From the NCBI GenBank assembly GCA_027064405.1, contig JAMOPP010000138.1:1-9224 (forward strand): 9,224 bases of DNA. Reading direction: 5' to 3'. Positions 1-6,552 of the stretch are shown here, in pieces. The position numbers and the translations under genes are program-made. The stretch comes from Desulfurellales bacterium. Its GTDB lineage: Bacteria; Campylobacterota_A; Desulfurellia; Desulfurellales; Hippeaceae. Under the pieces are notes generated by a model, which was not told the DNA's origin, searched no databases, and saw nothing but the letters and a program-made list of their open reading frames with translations. Each line of letters opens with the position of its first letter. Position 1 is the first letter of the stretch.

Positions 1-169
1 CATTATCATTTTGCGGGGACACCAAATATAACATTTTTTACAAGGTATGTCTTTACTTGCACAAGATATAAATATCCGTCTTTTTACACCAAACTCAGCT
101 CTCGAAGTCCATAGCATAACATAAATTTTTTATCAATTTTTAAGACACAAACAGGAGTTTTTAAAAATT
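1..169. other. left-edge stretch without a supportable gene
   Basis: No coding region I can defend is found. The plus strand begins with GCGGGGACACCAAATATAAC (13-32), a GGGGACACC-type motif resembling those at ends of REP-associated tyrosine transposase repeats in other Gram-negatives. That is recollection, not a search. The minus strand is open from 117 off the edge (39 codons), but has no ribosome binding site. Confidence 0.3.
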
Positions 170-199
170 TTGAATAACCATATAGCTTTATGCTATAAT
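170..199 (+). promoter_or_regulatory. sigma70-type promoter of efp
   Basis: A -35 box TTGAAT (170-175) and a perfect -10 box TATAAT (194-199) are separated by 18 bp. The -10 is extended (TGCTATAAT, 191-199). A start site near 206 would give a leader of about 29 nt containing the AGGAGG ribosome binding site. An inverted repeat, TATAGC (181-186) and GCTATA (192-197), overlaps the -10 box. The boxes are seen directly; promoter activity is inferred. Confidence 0.7.
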
Positions 200-234
200 C
201 CCAGCGAAAAAAACAGTTGAAGGAGGAAAATATT

Positions 235-798
235 ATGCTTGCAACAAATGAATTTAAAAAGGGTTCTAAACTTGAAATTGATAATGAACCTTTTGAGATA
301 GTTGAATATGAGCATGTAAAACCGGGAAAAGGGCAGGCTTTTGTGCGTGTAAAACTAAAAAACCTAAAAACAGGGAATGTATTGGAGAAAACATATAAAT
401 CCGGCACAAAAATGAAAAAAGCAAACATTGAAGAAAGAATTATGCAGTATTTATATGCAGATAACGAAGGTTACAATTTTATGGACACAACAAATTATGA
501 ACAATACACAATTAGTAAGGATATTATGGGAGATGCAGCGAAATTTATTCAGGAAAATAAAGATGTGGATGTTATGCTCTATAATGGCACACCTATAGGG
601 GTATCGCTAAACAACTTCGTAGAACTTAAGGTTGTTGCAACAGAACCGGGTTTTAAGGGCGACACTGCAGCAACAGGTTCAAAACCGGCAACACTCGAAA
701 CAGGCGCTATAGTGCAAGTTCCGTTTTTCATAAAAGAAGGTGAAACCATAAAAATAGATACCAGAACTCAGGAATATGTTGAAAGAGTGAATAAATAA
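235..798 (+). CDS. efp: translation elongation factor P (EF-P)
   Basis: EF-P binds between the ribosomal P and E sites and relieves stalling at consecutive prolines. The 187-residue protein has the family's usual length and its KOW-like N-terminal domain plus two OB-type domains. The tip loop reads VKPGKGQAF, with Lys32 at the position that is beta-lysylated (EpmA/EpmB) or otherwise modified in other bacteria; I cannot see which enzyme acts here. The C-terminal family signature is present, from KPATLETG to VPFFIKEGE. I chose the ATG at 235 because AGGAGG (221-226) lies 8 nt upstream and the protein then begins MLATNEF, as in homologues. An in-frame TTG at 217 would overlap the ribosome binding site. 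It is first in a probable two-gene transcript with the MFS gene 13 nt downstream. Confidence 0.97.
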   Translation: MLATNEFKKGSKLEIDNEPFEIVEYEHVKPGKGQAFVRVKLKNLKTGNVLEKTYKSGTKMKKANIEERIMQYLYADNEGYNFMDTTNYEQYTISKDIMGDAAKFIQENKDVDVMLYNGTPIGVSLNNFVELKVVATEPGFKGDTAATGSKPATLETGAIVQVPFFIKEGETIKIDTRTQEYVERVNK

Positions 799-811
799 AA
801 CACTATAATAA

Positions 812-1939
812 ATGAAAAACTTCACAAAGCCCGTAGCACTCTTAATCACAATTGCGTTTGCGCATCTTGTTAATGACTGGTACTCATTAATCATAGTGCC
901 GGCAATTCCAATTTTAAAACAGGTATACAAAATAGACTATTTCCAATCGGGTATGCTTTTAAGTATACCCTACATTGTATCTGCAATACTGCAGTCGCCT
1001 ATAGCTCATTTTTCAGAATACCGCGCTAAAAGAAAATTTTCTTTAATTGCGGGATTTTTAATACTCTCTCTATCCTATCTTATGTTTTACTTCTCAACTT
1101 CCTACTATTTTACACTGTTTACAACTGTATTTATAGGAATTGGACTGGGAACATACCACCCGCAAGGTATGGGTATTTTAAGCACGGTTTTTAAAGAAAA
1201 AAAAGGTCTTGCAATAGGTCTAAACGGAACAGGCGGAGCTCTTGGATATTTTCTTGCTCCAATAACAATGGGCTATCTTTTATCAAAATTTGGCACTGAC
1301 GCTTTTGTATTTGTTGCAATCCCGGGAATTATAATGGCTCTAACCATATTATTCATAGTCAAAATAGAGGAAAAACCTATCAAATCAAAAATGAGAAGCA
1401 CAATTACAAAAGATTTAATTATTCTATCATTTGTAGCCATAGTCATACCGTTTTTTTCAAGAGGCATTATGTCGTTTCTTCCGTCTTATTTTTATGAAAA
1501 AGGCTACAACATTTTTGATGCCAATCTTAAGGCATCCATTATGCTTTTTGCTGGCATAGTTGCTCAACCCTTAGGAGGATTTGTATCCGATAAGATGGGA
1601 AGACGCAAAACCATATCTTTCAGTTATTTTTTACTCGGCGTGTTTCTGCTTCTTTTTATTCATTATACAAGTTTAATATTTTTATTTTTTATGGGATTTT
1701 TTATGTCACTTTCCATACCGGTAAGACATGCTTTTGCAGCTGAAGTCGGGGGCAAAAATGTGAACACGAATATAGCCGTAGTTTTTAGTATGGTTATGAT
1801 TTTTTCATCAATAGCACCAAGCCTTGTTGGAGCACTGGTAGACCATTTCGGATTTTCATTAGCTTTTAGCTTAAACGCCTTAATAGCATTTGCCGGTAGC
1901 ATACTTGTAATGTTTATAAAACAGGATAGAAAAGCTTAA
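812..1939 (+). CDS. MFS transporter, fosmidomycin-resistance (Fsr)-like
   Basis: A 375-residue, very hydrophobic integral inner-membrane protein with the spacing of about 12 transmembrane helices, probably a proton-driven exporter. Fsr-family marks are AHLVNDWY in the first helix (residues 17-24, His18, Asn21, Asp22) and GTYHPQG in helix 4 (113-119, His116). The MFS motif A copy between helices 8 and 9 is clear (GGFVSDKMGRRK, 255-266). The substrate is unknown; the characterised relative exports fosmidomycin, but many relatives are untested. The ATG at 812 has no good ribosome binding site and lies 13 nt after the efp stop, so it may be translated by coupling to efp. Its TAA shares the palindrome TTAA (1936-1939) with the stop of the converging pyrB. 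Confidence 0.88.
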   Translation: MKNFTKPVALLITIAFAHLVNDWYSLIIVPAIPILKQVYKIDYFQSGMLLSIPYIVSAILQSPIAHFSEYRAKRKFSLIAGFLILSLSYLMFYFSTSYYFTLFTTVFIGIGLGTYHPQGMGILSTVFKEKKGLAIGLNGTGGALGYFLAPITMGYLLSKFGTDAFVFVAIPGIIMALTILFIVKIEEKPIKSKMRSTITKDLIILSFVAIVIPFFSRGIMSFLPSYFYEKGYNIFDANLKASIMLFAGIVAQPLGGFVSDKMGRRKTISFSYFLLGVFLLLFIHYTSLIFLFFMGFFMSLSIPVRHAFAAEVGGKNVNTNIAVVFSMVMIFSSIAPSLVGALVDHFGFSLAFSLNALIAFAGSILVMFIKQDRKA

Positions 1940-2826
1940 TTTAAACAAAAATCATATATAGCCATTCTTGCAAAAACACCATTTTCAACCTGCTTGGTTA
2001 TTAAGGCATATTCAGAATTATCCATAACGCTCGATGATAGCTCTATACCCCTATTCACAGGTCCAGGATGCATAATATGTGTATCTTTGGGTATATTACA
2101 TTCGTTAATACCAAAAAATTTAGAATATTCAGAGAGCGAGGGCAGATTACTTCCGCTTTTTCTTTCAAGCTGTATTCTCAAAAGCATAATAAAATCTTTA
2201 TCATTTATAGCGCTTTCAAAATCCTTTTCTATCTTTATATTCTCTATCCATTCCTGCTTTGGAAGCATAGTTTTGGGTCCGTAAAAACTTAAATTCCAAT
2301 TAAACATTTTTGCTGTTTCTATGTGGCTTTTGGCAACGCGACTATTTATTATATCACCTACAATACACACATTAAGATTTTCTATATCTTTTTTCACTTC
2401 AAACATAGTCACTAAATCCAATATTGCCTGAGACGGATGTTCGCATATACCGTCTCCTGCATTTATCACGGCGGCATCTGTAAATTTACTTAAAAATGCA
2501 GGATATCCCGAGTGAAAGTGTCTTATTACAAAAGCGTCAGGATGCATAGCATCTAAGTTTGTTATAGTGTCAAAATCAGTTTCGCCTTTTTGCATACTCG
2601 ATTTTTGATAATCAATATCTATAACATTTGCTGACATTTTCTTTGCAGACAGTGTGAATGAAGTTTTTGTTCTTGTACTATTTTCAAAAAACATAGTTAT
2701 AATATTTTTATCTTTTAAGGCATTCTTGTAAAGACTGCTGTTATTTTTATATTGATATGCACGATTTACAATATTTTCAACATCTTCCTTTTTTAAATGT
2801 TTCATACCGAGAAAATTTCTACTCAT
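1936..2826 (-). CDS. pyrB: aspartate carbamoyltransferase catalytic subunit
   Basis: This enzyme condenses carbamoyl phosphate and aspartate to carbamoyl aspartate, the committed step of pyrimidine synthesis. At 296 residues it is near the usual 300-310. Visible motifs are the carbamoyl-phosphate loop FFENSTRTKTSF (46-57, with Lys54 where Arg is common), the neighbouring-subunit loop SSMQKGE (Lys80), IRH (Arg102), HPSQA (130-134), GDIINSRVAKS (Arg163), LLRIQLER (Arg217) and MHPGPVNRG (252-260). The second and last motifs exclude ornithine carbamoyltransferase. No regulatory pyrI or pyrC lies in the window. Its ATG (2824-2826) sits inside the end of the RapZ-like gene, an 8-nt overlap, with AGAGG just upstream as ribosome binding site. 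This argues for translational coupling. It is last in the eight-gene operon. Confidence 0.96.
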   Translation of the reverse strand: MSRNFLGMKHLKKEDVENIVNRAYQYKNNSSLYKNALKDKNIITMFFENSTRTKTSFTLSAKKMSANVIDIDYQKSSMQKGETDFDTITNLDAMHPDAFVIRHFHSGYPAFLSKFTDAAVINAGDGICEHPSQAILDLVTMFEVKKDIENLNVCIVGDIINSRVAKSHIETAKMFNWNLSFYGPKTMLPKQEWIENIKIEKDFESAINDKDFIMLLRIQLERKSGSNLPSLSEYSKFFGINECNIPKDTHIMHPGPVNRGIELSSSVMDNSEYALITKQVENGVFARMAIYDFCLN

Positions 2827-3223
2827 AAATACCTCTATTTATATCTCTATGCTCTATTTCAACCTCTACACCCATATCTCGCAATTTTTGTCCCATATAT
2901 TTAACAACCGCAACCGAACGATGCCTACCCCCTGTACATCCTATGGCCATTTTCACACGGTCAACACCTTTTGCTTTATAAAAAGGCACAATATCTTTAA
3001 TAAGATTCATAATATCATTTATAAAAATTTTTGTTTCATTCTGAGATATAACAAATTGATAAGTTTCTTCATCAAGACCGCTACTATTTCTCATTCTTTC
3101 TATAAAATAAGGATTTTTGATAAATCTGACATCGAAAACCGTATCACTTTTTATGTATCCATATTTAAAACCGAAAGAAATCAGTTTTATTTTAACACTC
3201 TTTAAAGAACCAATGTCCGACAA
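2819..3223 (-). CDS. free-standing RapZ C-terminal domain protein
   Basis: The 134-residue protein matches only the C-terminal half of RapZ, the RNase E adapter that in E. coli binds glucosamine-6-phosphate and GlmY/GlmZ small RNAs. Diagnostic blocks are ISFGFKYG (15-22), VFDVRFIKNPYF (29-40) and GCTGGRHRSV (95-104), the last forming the anion or sugar-phosphate pocket with Cys96, His101 and Arg102, followed by EHRD (124-127). The N-terminal P-loop kinase-like half (about 150 residues) is absent. An in-frame TGA lies two codons before the start, and ptsN ends only 20 nt upstream, so there is no room for it. The start is a TTG (3221-3223) with AAAGG upstream, which makes exact initiation somewhat uncertain. 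Position after hpf and ptsN is the canonical rapZ place. The protein may be a GlcN6P-type sensor; RNA binding is not demonstrated. Confidence 0.88.
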   Translation of the reverse strand: MSDIGSLKSVKIKLISFGFKYGYIKSDTVFDVRFIKNPYFIERMRNSSGLDEETYQFVISQNETKIFINDIMNLIKDIVPFYKAKGVDRVKMAIGCTGGRHRSVAVVKYMGQKLRDMGVEVEIEHRDINRGIYE

Positions 3224-3243
3224 ACCTCAACCCTTTACAAATT

Positions 3244-3705
3244 TCATAAATTAATATCTTTCTCTTTGACTAAACTTATAACATACTCACTGTCTTCCGC
3301 TGATAAAATACTCTCTTTCAACTGAGTGTCTTTAAAAATTTTAGATATTCTCGCCAAGGCTTTAAGTTGTATTGAAGGTTTATGTGAAGGTGCAATGAGA
3401 ATAAAAAACAACTGCGTAGGCAATCCGTCTATTGAGCCAAAATCAATGGGGGATTTTATCCTAAAAATCCCGCCAACGACCTCGGAAACTTTATCGGTTT
3501 TGGCATGAGGGAGGGCAAAATATCCCCCCAATGCGGTAGAGCCGAAAAGTTCCCTCGACCTTAAAAGTGAATATATTTCATCCGCCTCAATACCGTCTAT
3601 AACCTTTGCCATTTCATAAGACATCTTTTCAAGGCAGCTCTCCTTATTCTTGCAACTCAAATCAAGAACAACGGTTTTTATGTTATTGTAAATGTATTCA
3701 CTCAT
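3244..3705 (-). CDS. ptsN: nitrogen-PTS EIIA component (PtsN-like)
   Basis: A 153-residue cytoplasmic PTS EIIA type-2 domain. In the nitrogen PTS this protein is phosphorylated on histidine by NPr and regulates partners rather than carrying sugar. The core signature runs RELFGSTALGG then FALPHAK, with the phosphorylatable His67. I chose the ATG at 3703-3705 because its first four bases (ATGA) contain the hpf stop, a typical coupled junction, and the protein then starts MSEYIYNN. A longer reading from 3756 would overlap hpf by 55 nt and adds residues foreign to the family. It lies between hpf and the RapZ-like gene, as in the rpoN clusters of other Gram-negatives. No EI or NPr gene is in the window. 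Confidence 0.92.
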   Translation of the reverse strand: MSEYIYNNIKTVVLDLSCKNKESCLEKMSYEMAKVIDGIEADEIYSLLRSRELFGSTALGGYFALPHAKTDKVSEVVGGIFRIKSPIDFGSIDGLPTQLFFILIAPSHKPSIQLKALARISKIFKDTQLKESILSAEDSEYVISLVKEKDINL

Positions 3706-4217
3706 CTTGTTACGATATAACCAAAATCTCCGTTCTTCTTTAAATACAAAACACAAACCTTGCCATTCTCGGAGCTATTAAAAATTATAAAATTTTTATC
3801 TTTCTCTTCTTCAAGATTCATTAAAGCTTCCTCTATCGTTAGGGGTTTTGGTATAAACTCCTCCTCGATAATTTTAGGCTCCCTTGATGCACTATCGTCC
3901 GATACATAAAAATTATTGGATGCGGATTTGTTTTTTGATTTCATTTTATCTTTGATTTTCTCTACCTGTTTTTCAAGTATTTCATAAAGCAGGTCTATGG
4001 ATGTATACATATTCTTTGATGTTTCCTGGGCTTTCACTATTTCACCTGAGATATTTAATTTTGCATCAGCTATATGCCTATATTTCTCAACGCTCAAAAC
4101 AACATCTGCAGACATTATGTCATTCATTTTATTTTCAAGCTTACCTATCTTTTTTTCAACATAAGACCTAAGGGCATCCGTCAACTCCGTATTTTTCGCA
4201 CTTATTATAATTTTCAT
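3702..4217 (-). CDS. hpf: long-form ribosome hibernation promoting factor
   Basis: HPF binds the 30S decoding and P/A-site region of idle ribosomes; the long form also dimerises them to 100S particles. The 171-residue protein has the beta-alpha-beta ribosome-binding domain at residues 1-95 (MKIIISAKNTELTDALRSYV at the start), a charged Ser/Lys-rich linker (about 96-118) and the dimerisation domain at about 120-171, recognisable from PKPLTIEEALMNLEEEKD and NGDFGYIV. The C-terminal domain separates it from short HPF and YfiA. The ATG at 4215-4217 has AAGGAG 8 nt upstream (ribosome binding site about 4223-4229). It overlaps ptsN by 4 nt. Long HPF directly before ptsN is more unusual than the short-form neighbour seen in gamma-proteobacteria, though the pairing itself is classical. 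Confidence 0.94.
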   Translation of the reverse strand: MKIIISAKNTELTDALRSYVEKKIGKLENKMNDIMSADVVLSVEKYRHIADAKLNISGEIVKAQETSKNMYTSIDLLYEILEKQVEKIKDKMKSKNKSASNNFYVSDDSASREPKIIEEEFIPKPLTIEEALMNLEEEKDKNFIIFNSSENGKVCVLYLKKNGDFGYIVTR

Positions 4218-4240
4218 ACATTTCTCCTTAACAAAAAGTT

Positions 4241-4603
4241 TTAATGGTGCTTATGACTGTTGCTATGTTCGCACACGCTATCATAAGATGTATCTAATTT
4301 ATTATCAATAAAATCTTCGACTATCTTTCTCGGTTTATCGGGAACGGCATTTGTTATAACGGTTATGCCGGCTTGATTAAACATTTCAACAGCCTTTGGA
4401 CCTATACCTGTTACAATAACAACATTTGCCTTATTTGACTTTATCCAATCAGGAAAACTTCCCTCCATATGTTCGGGTGTCGGGGTTATCTCGGTAGATA
4501 CAATCTTACCATCATCAATATCAAAAAACATAAATTTGTCAGCATGTCCAAAATGAGGACTGAGAATTTCACCTTCAACCGGAATAGCAACTCTTGTAAG
4601 CAC
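4241..4603 (-). CDS. NifX/NifB-type FeMo-cofactor-binding domain protein, His-rich tail
   Basis: A 120-residue single-domain protein of the dinitrogenase iron-molybdenum cofactor family (COG1433 type). It shows RVAIPVEGEILSPHFGHADK (4-23) with the family's xSxHFGxA strand, then VVIVTGIGPKAVEMFNQAGI (61-80). Family members bind or carry metal-sulfur clusters, but many genomes hold such small proteins without nitrogenase, and no nif gene is seen here. The C-terminal CEHSNSHKHH (111-120) contributes one Cys and four His, a likely metal-binding tail. The start is GTG (4601-4603) with GGAGGT at 4609-4614. It lies 12 nt after the DUF77 gene and 23 nt before hpf. The specific cluster and the partner are unknown. 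Confidence 0.85.
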   Translation of the reverse strand: MLTRVAIPVEGEILSPHFGHADKFMFFDIDDGKIVSTEITPTPEHMEGSFPDWIKSNKANVVIVTGIGPKAVEMFNQAGITVITNAVPDKPRKIVEDFIDNKLDTSYDSVCEHSNSHKHH

Positions 4604-4615
4604 TACATACCTCCA

Positions 4616-4912
4616 TTATAATTTCTCTTCAACAGACTTAATCTTGTCATTTATAGTTAAATTCTTGTCGTTTCTTTCATCTATACTCAAATTTATCACA
4701 ACCCTATTAGCACCCTGCCTATAAACACTATCCCTAATTTCAGGTATAATATCAAGGATTTTTTTCAACTCGGCTTCGATTATAGTAGCATTGGCACTTA
4801 AAGTAAATCTTAAATTGTGTTTTTTAATTATATCGACAGTCTCTGCAACAAATTTTGAAACGGAAGCCGTCTTGGTTCCTATTGGAATAATGGTCAATGA
4901 ACACACAGCCAT
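4616..4912 (-). CDS. MTH1187/YkoF-family (DUF77) thiamine-binding-type protein
   Basis: A 98-residue cytoplasmic protein with a ferredoxin-like fold expected from the family. It begins MAVCSLTIIPIGT (1-13), then has an amphipathic helix, a strand with ANATIIEAELKKI, and the closing block GANRVVINLSIDER followed by NDKIKSVEEKL. These match the MTH1187 family, some members of which bind thiamine or its pyrimidine part. The family is widely distributed and its role is poorly known. I chose the ATG at 4910-4912 because AAGAGG lies 8 nt upstream; the GTG at 4921 would touch that site and adds three residues absent from relatives. It sits 12 nt after the J-domain gene, and the GGAGGT of the next gene follows its stop. 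Confidence 0.83.
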   Translation of the reverse strand: MAVCSLTIIPIGTKTASVSKFVAETVDIIKKHNLRFTLSANATIIEAELKKILDIIPEIRDSVYRQGANRVVINLSIDERNDKNLTINDKIKSVEEKL

Positions 4913-4924
4913 ATAATTCACCTC

Positions 4925-5293
4925 TTAAAAAAATCTATCTCGCCATGAGCTGTAATAATCGTTTTTAACACCTCTGCTCACGGTTCTGCGTTTTCTATTT
5001 TTCAACTCTTCTTCAATATCTTCTTCATCCTTGTAACTTATAGTCAGAAATTTTGTACTTTCAATATCAAAATCAGGTTTTGTTAATATCGAATAAGCTG
5101 TGTTGATATCTTTAAAAAAATCATCATTTTTATGATTGCTCACATCAGGATGATACTCTTTGGCAAGTTTTATGTAGTTATTTCTTATTATCCACTCCGG
5201 AGACTCCTCATAAACATCAAGTATTTTTCTTGCTATTGCCTCATATACCCTTATCTTTTTATATCTATTTTGAAAAGTAAAATCATAAATCAT
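4925..5293 (-). CDS. small J-domain (DnaJ-like) protein
   Basis: A 122-residue protein with one J domain and no zinc-finger or C-terminal DnaJ domains, so a class III co-chaperone that would stimulate a DnaK ATPase. The core is helix II plus the loop (NNYIKLAKEYHPDV, 38-51, with the essential HPD at 48-50) and helix III (FFKDINTAYSILTK, 59-72). Helix I is unusual: the common YxxLGV pattern is replaced by AIARKILDVYEE (19-30). A basic, acidic and Tyr/Trp-rich tail follows (about 85-122, ending YYSSWRDRFF). No signal peptide or membrane segment is seen. Its ATG overlaps the M24 stop by 4 nt (ATGA). The client is unknown. Confidence 0.85.
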   Translation of the reverse strand: MIYDFTFQNRYKKIRVYEAIARKILDVYEESPEWIIRNNYIKLAKEYHPDVSNHKNDDFFKDINTAYSILTKPDFDIESTKFLTISYKDEEDIEEELKNRKRRTVSRGVKNDYYSSWRDRFF

Positions 5294-6468
5294 AGATAAA
5301 CTATCTCCCTATGAAATCTTGTTAAAGGTTCAACACCGTTTTTCCTAACAACATATGTATTTTCAATTCCGACAGCTCCTCTATCTTTAAAAGCAACCTT
5401 AGGCTCAAAAGCAAATGTCATATTCTCGCACAATGCATAATTCTGCCCTCTCGCTATAAATGGAAACTCGTCAAGTTCAAGACCTATGCCGTGACCGACA
5501 AAAGGGGTCTGATTTGTTTTAATTCCCATAAAGTTGTCTTTATAACCTTCTTTGGCTGCCATTTCAAGAGATTTATTGTATATATCTTCGGCAATAACAC
5601 CGGGCTTTGCATATTCTTCCATCCATTCAAGAACGCTCCGGCAAAAATTGTAAGCGCTTTCGCACTCTTCTTTCAATTTCCCATCTGCAAAAATTCTTGT
5701 TTCATCCGACATATATCCTTTATAGTTACCGAGAAAATCTACAATTATAGGTTCATTTTTTTTGATTTTCTTATCTGATGCACCTTCAGGATAACTTGCG
5801 GAAAGCCCTATTCCCGCAGTAGGTTTTAAAAACCCTGAAGGAGATGCACTTTGAGCACCCGAATGAACATGCCCCATAAAAACTTCACCGTTAAATGCCC
5901 TCATACCGCACTTTCCCTGATGCCCTCTTTTTCTTGCCCTATATTCAAGTTCTGCGCTTATTTCTATCTCTTTTTTGCCGGATTGCAACAACTCTTTTGC
6001 ATCTTCCATAGTACAGTCAAGCATTCTTGCCGCTTGCTTCATTAATTCTATTTCATATTCGCTTTTTATGCTTCGTTGCCACCTTACATCAAAAGAAATA
6101 TCAACAAATTCAGAATTCTTAAAATACTTTCTCAATCTATTGAACATTTCAACCGGCATAACATCCATTTCTATGCCTATTTTTTTAAATTTTATATCTC
6201 TCTCAGCAAGTAAAGCCGGAAGTGCGCTTAATCCTTTAAACTGCACCATATCATCAGCATCTATGAAAGACTCATCTTTAGCCCTTAAGTATCCTCTTTT
6301 TATAGCATAAAGCAACTTATTATCTTTTGATATTGCAAGAACAGCCGACGGTATCGTACCGGAGTAATAAAATAAATCAATATTTTGCATAATTAAAGCT
6401 ACATCTATATCCTTTTTGTTTAAACGCTCCGATAAGCCATTAATTCTTTGATAAATTTCTTTCTTCAC
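5290..6468 (-). CDS. M24-family metallopeptidase (Xaa-Pro peptidase-like)
   Basis: A 392-residue cytoplasmic protein with a creatinase-like N-terminal domain (about 1-130) and a pita-bread M24 domain (about 140-392). The five expected dinuclear metal ligands are visible: Asp244 (VDF) and Asp255 (MSDETR), 11 residues apart as usual, His326 (VGHGIGLE), Glu355 (FAFEPK) and Glu369 (VGIENT). Two accessory histidines differ. The usual HE after HGIGLE is here D333-E334 (GLELDEFP), and the expected PH before the metal site reads SASPSGF (207-213). The protein may therefore be a distinct subfamily. The start is GTG (6466-6468) with GGAGGT upstream. It is first in the operon, after a promoter at about 6491-6518. 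Metal use and substrate are unknown. Confidence 0.88.
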   Translation of the reverse strand: MKKEIYQRINGLSERLNKKDIDVALIMQNIDLFYYSGTIPSAVLAISKDNKLLYAIKRGYLRAKDESFIDADDMVQFKGLSALPALLAERDIKFKKIGIEMDVMPVEMFNRLRKYFKNSEFVDISFDVRWQRSIKSEYEIELMKQAARMLDCTMEDAKELLQSGKKEIEISAELEYRARKRGHQGKCGMRAFNGEVFMGHVHSGAQSASPSGFLKPTAGIGLSASYPEGASDKKIKKNEPIIVDFLGNYKGYMSDETRIFADGKLKEECESAYNFCRSVLEWMEEYAKPGVIAEDIYNKSLEMAAKEGYKDNFMGIKTNQTPFVGHGIGLELDEFPFIARGQNYALCENMTFAFEPKVAFKDRGAVGIENTYVVRKNGVEPLTRFHREIVYL

Positions 6469-6490
6469 ACCACACCTCCAAACACAACCA

Positions 6491-6518
6491 ATTATACAAA
6501 GAAATTATTATAATTCAA
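6491..6518 (-). promoter_or_regulatory. promoter of the eight-gene minus-strand operon
   Basis: On the minus strand TTGAAT (6513-6518) is followed after 16 bp by TATAAT (6491-6496). The -35 is the same hexamer as at efp. The start site would lie about 15-18 nt from the GTG, so the leader is short but still holds GGAGGT. This lies in the 84-bp space between the GGDEF-like gene and the M24 gene. No Rho-independent terminator is visible in that space, so read-through from upstream is possible. Confidence 0.6.
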
Positions 6519-6552
6519 AGGATTTTTAAATGCAGATTATATGCAACTCATT

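Noticed and set aside
1..117. Open minus-strand frame with CKKCYIWC near the edge
   Set aside because: It is only 39 codons, has no ribosome binding site, and is not recognisable. Its first part overlaps nothing informative; the Cys cluster may be chance in AT-rich DNA.
84..428. Long minus-strand open frame opposite efp
   Set aside because: It is antisense to efp, Phe/Ser-rich as expected for a shadow frame, and has no motif or ribosome binding site.
1936..2826. Ornithine carbamoyltransferase instead of pyrB
   Set aside because: The MQKGE, HPSQA and HPGPVNRG motifs match the aspartate enzyme, and the ornithine-specific SMG loop is absent.
3706..3756. N-terminal extension of ptsN from the ATG at 3756
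   Set aside because: It would overlap hpf by 55 nt; residues MCFVFKEERRFW do not fit the family, and the ATGA junction at 3702-3705 explains the start.
4241..4603. Evidence for nitrogen fixation from the NifX-type protein
   Set aside because: Single-domain members of this family occur widely without nitrogenase, and no nifHDK, nifB or nifEN is visible.
6530..6545. TGCA-N7-TGCA between the GGDEF-like and M24 genes as terminator
   Set aside because: The arms are too short, there is no GC-rich stem and no U run.
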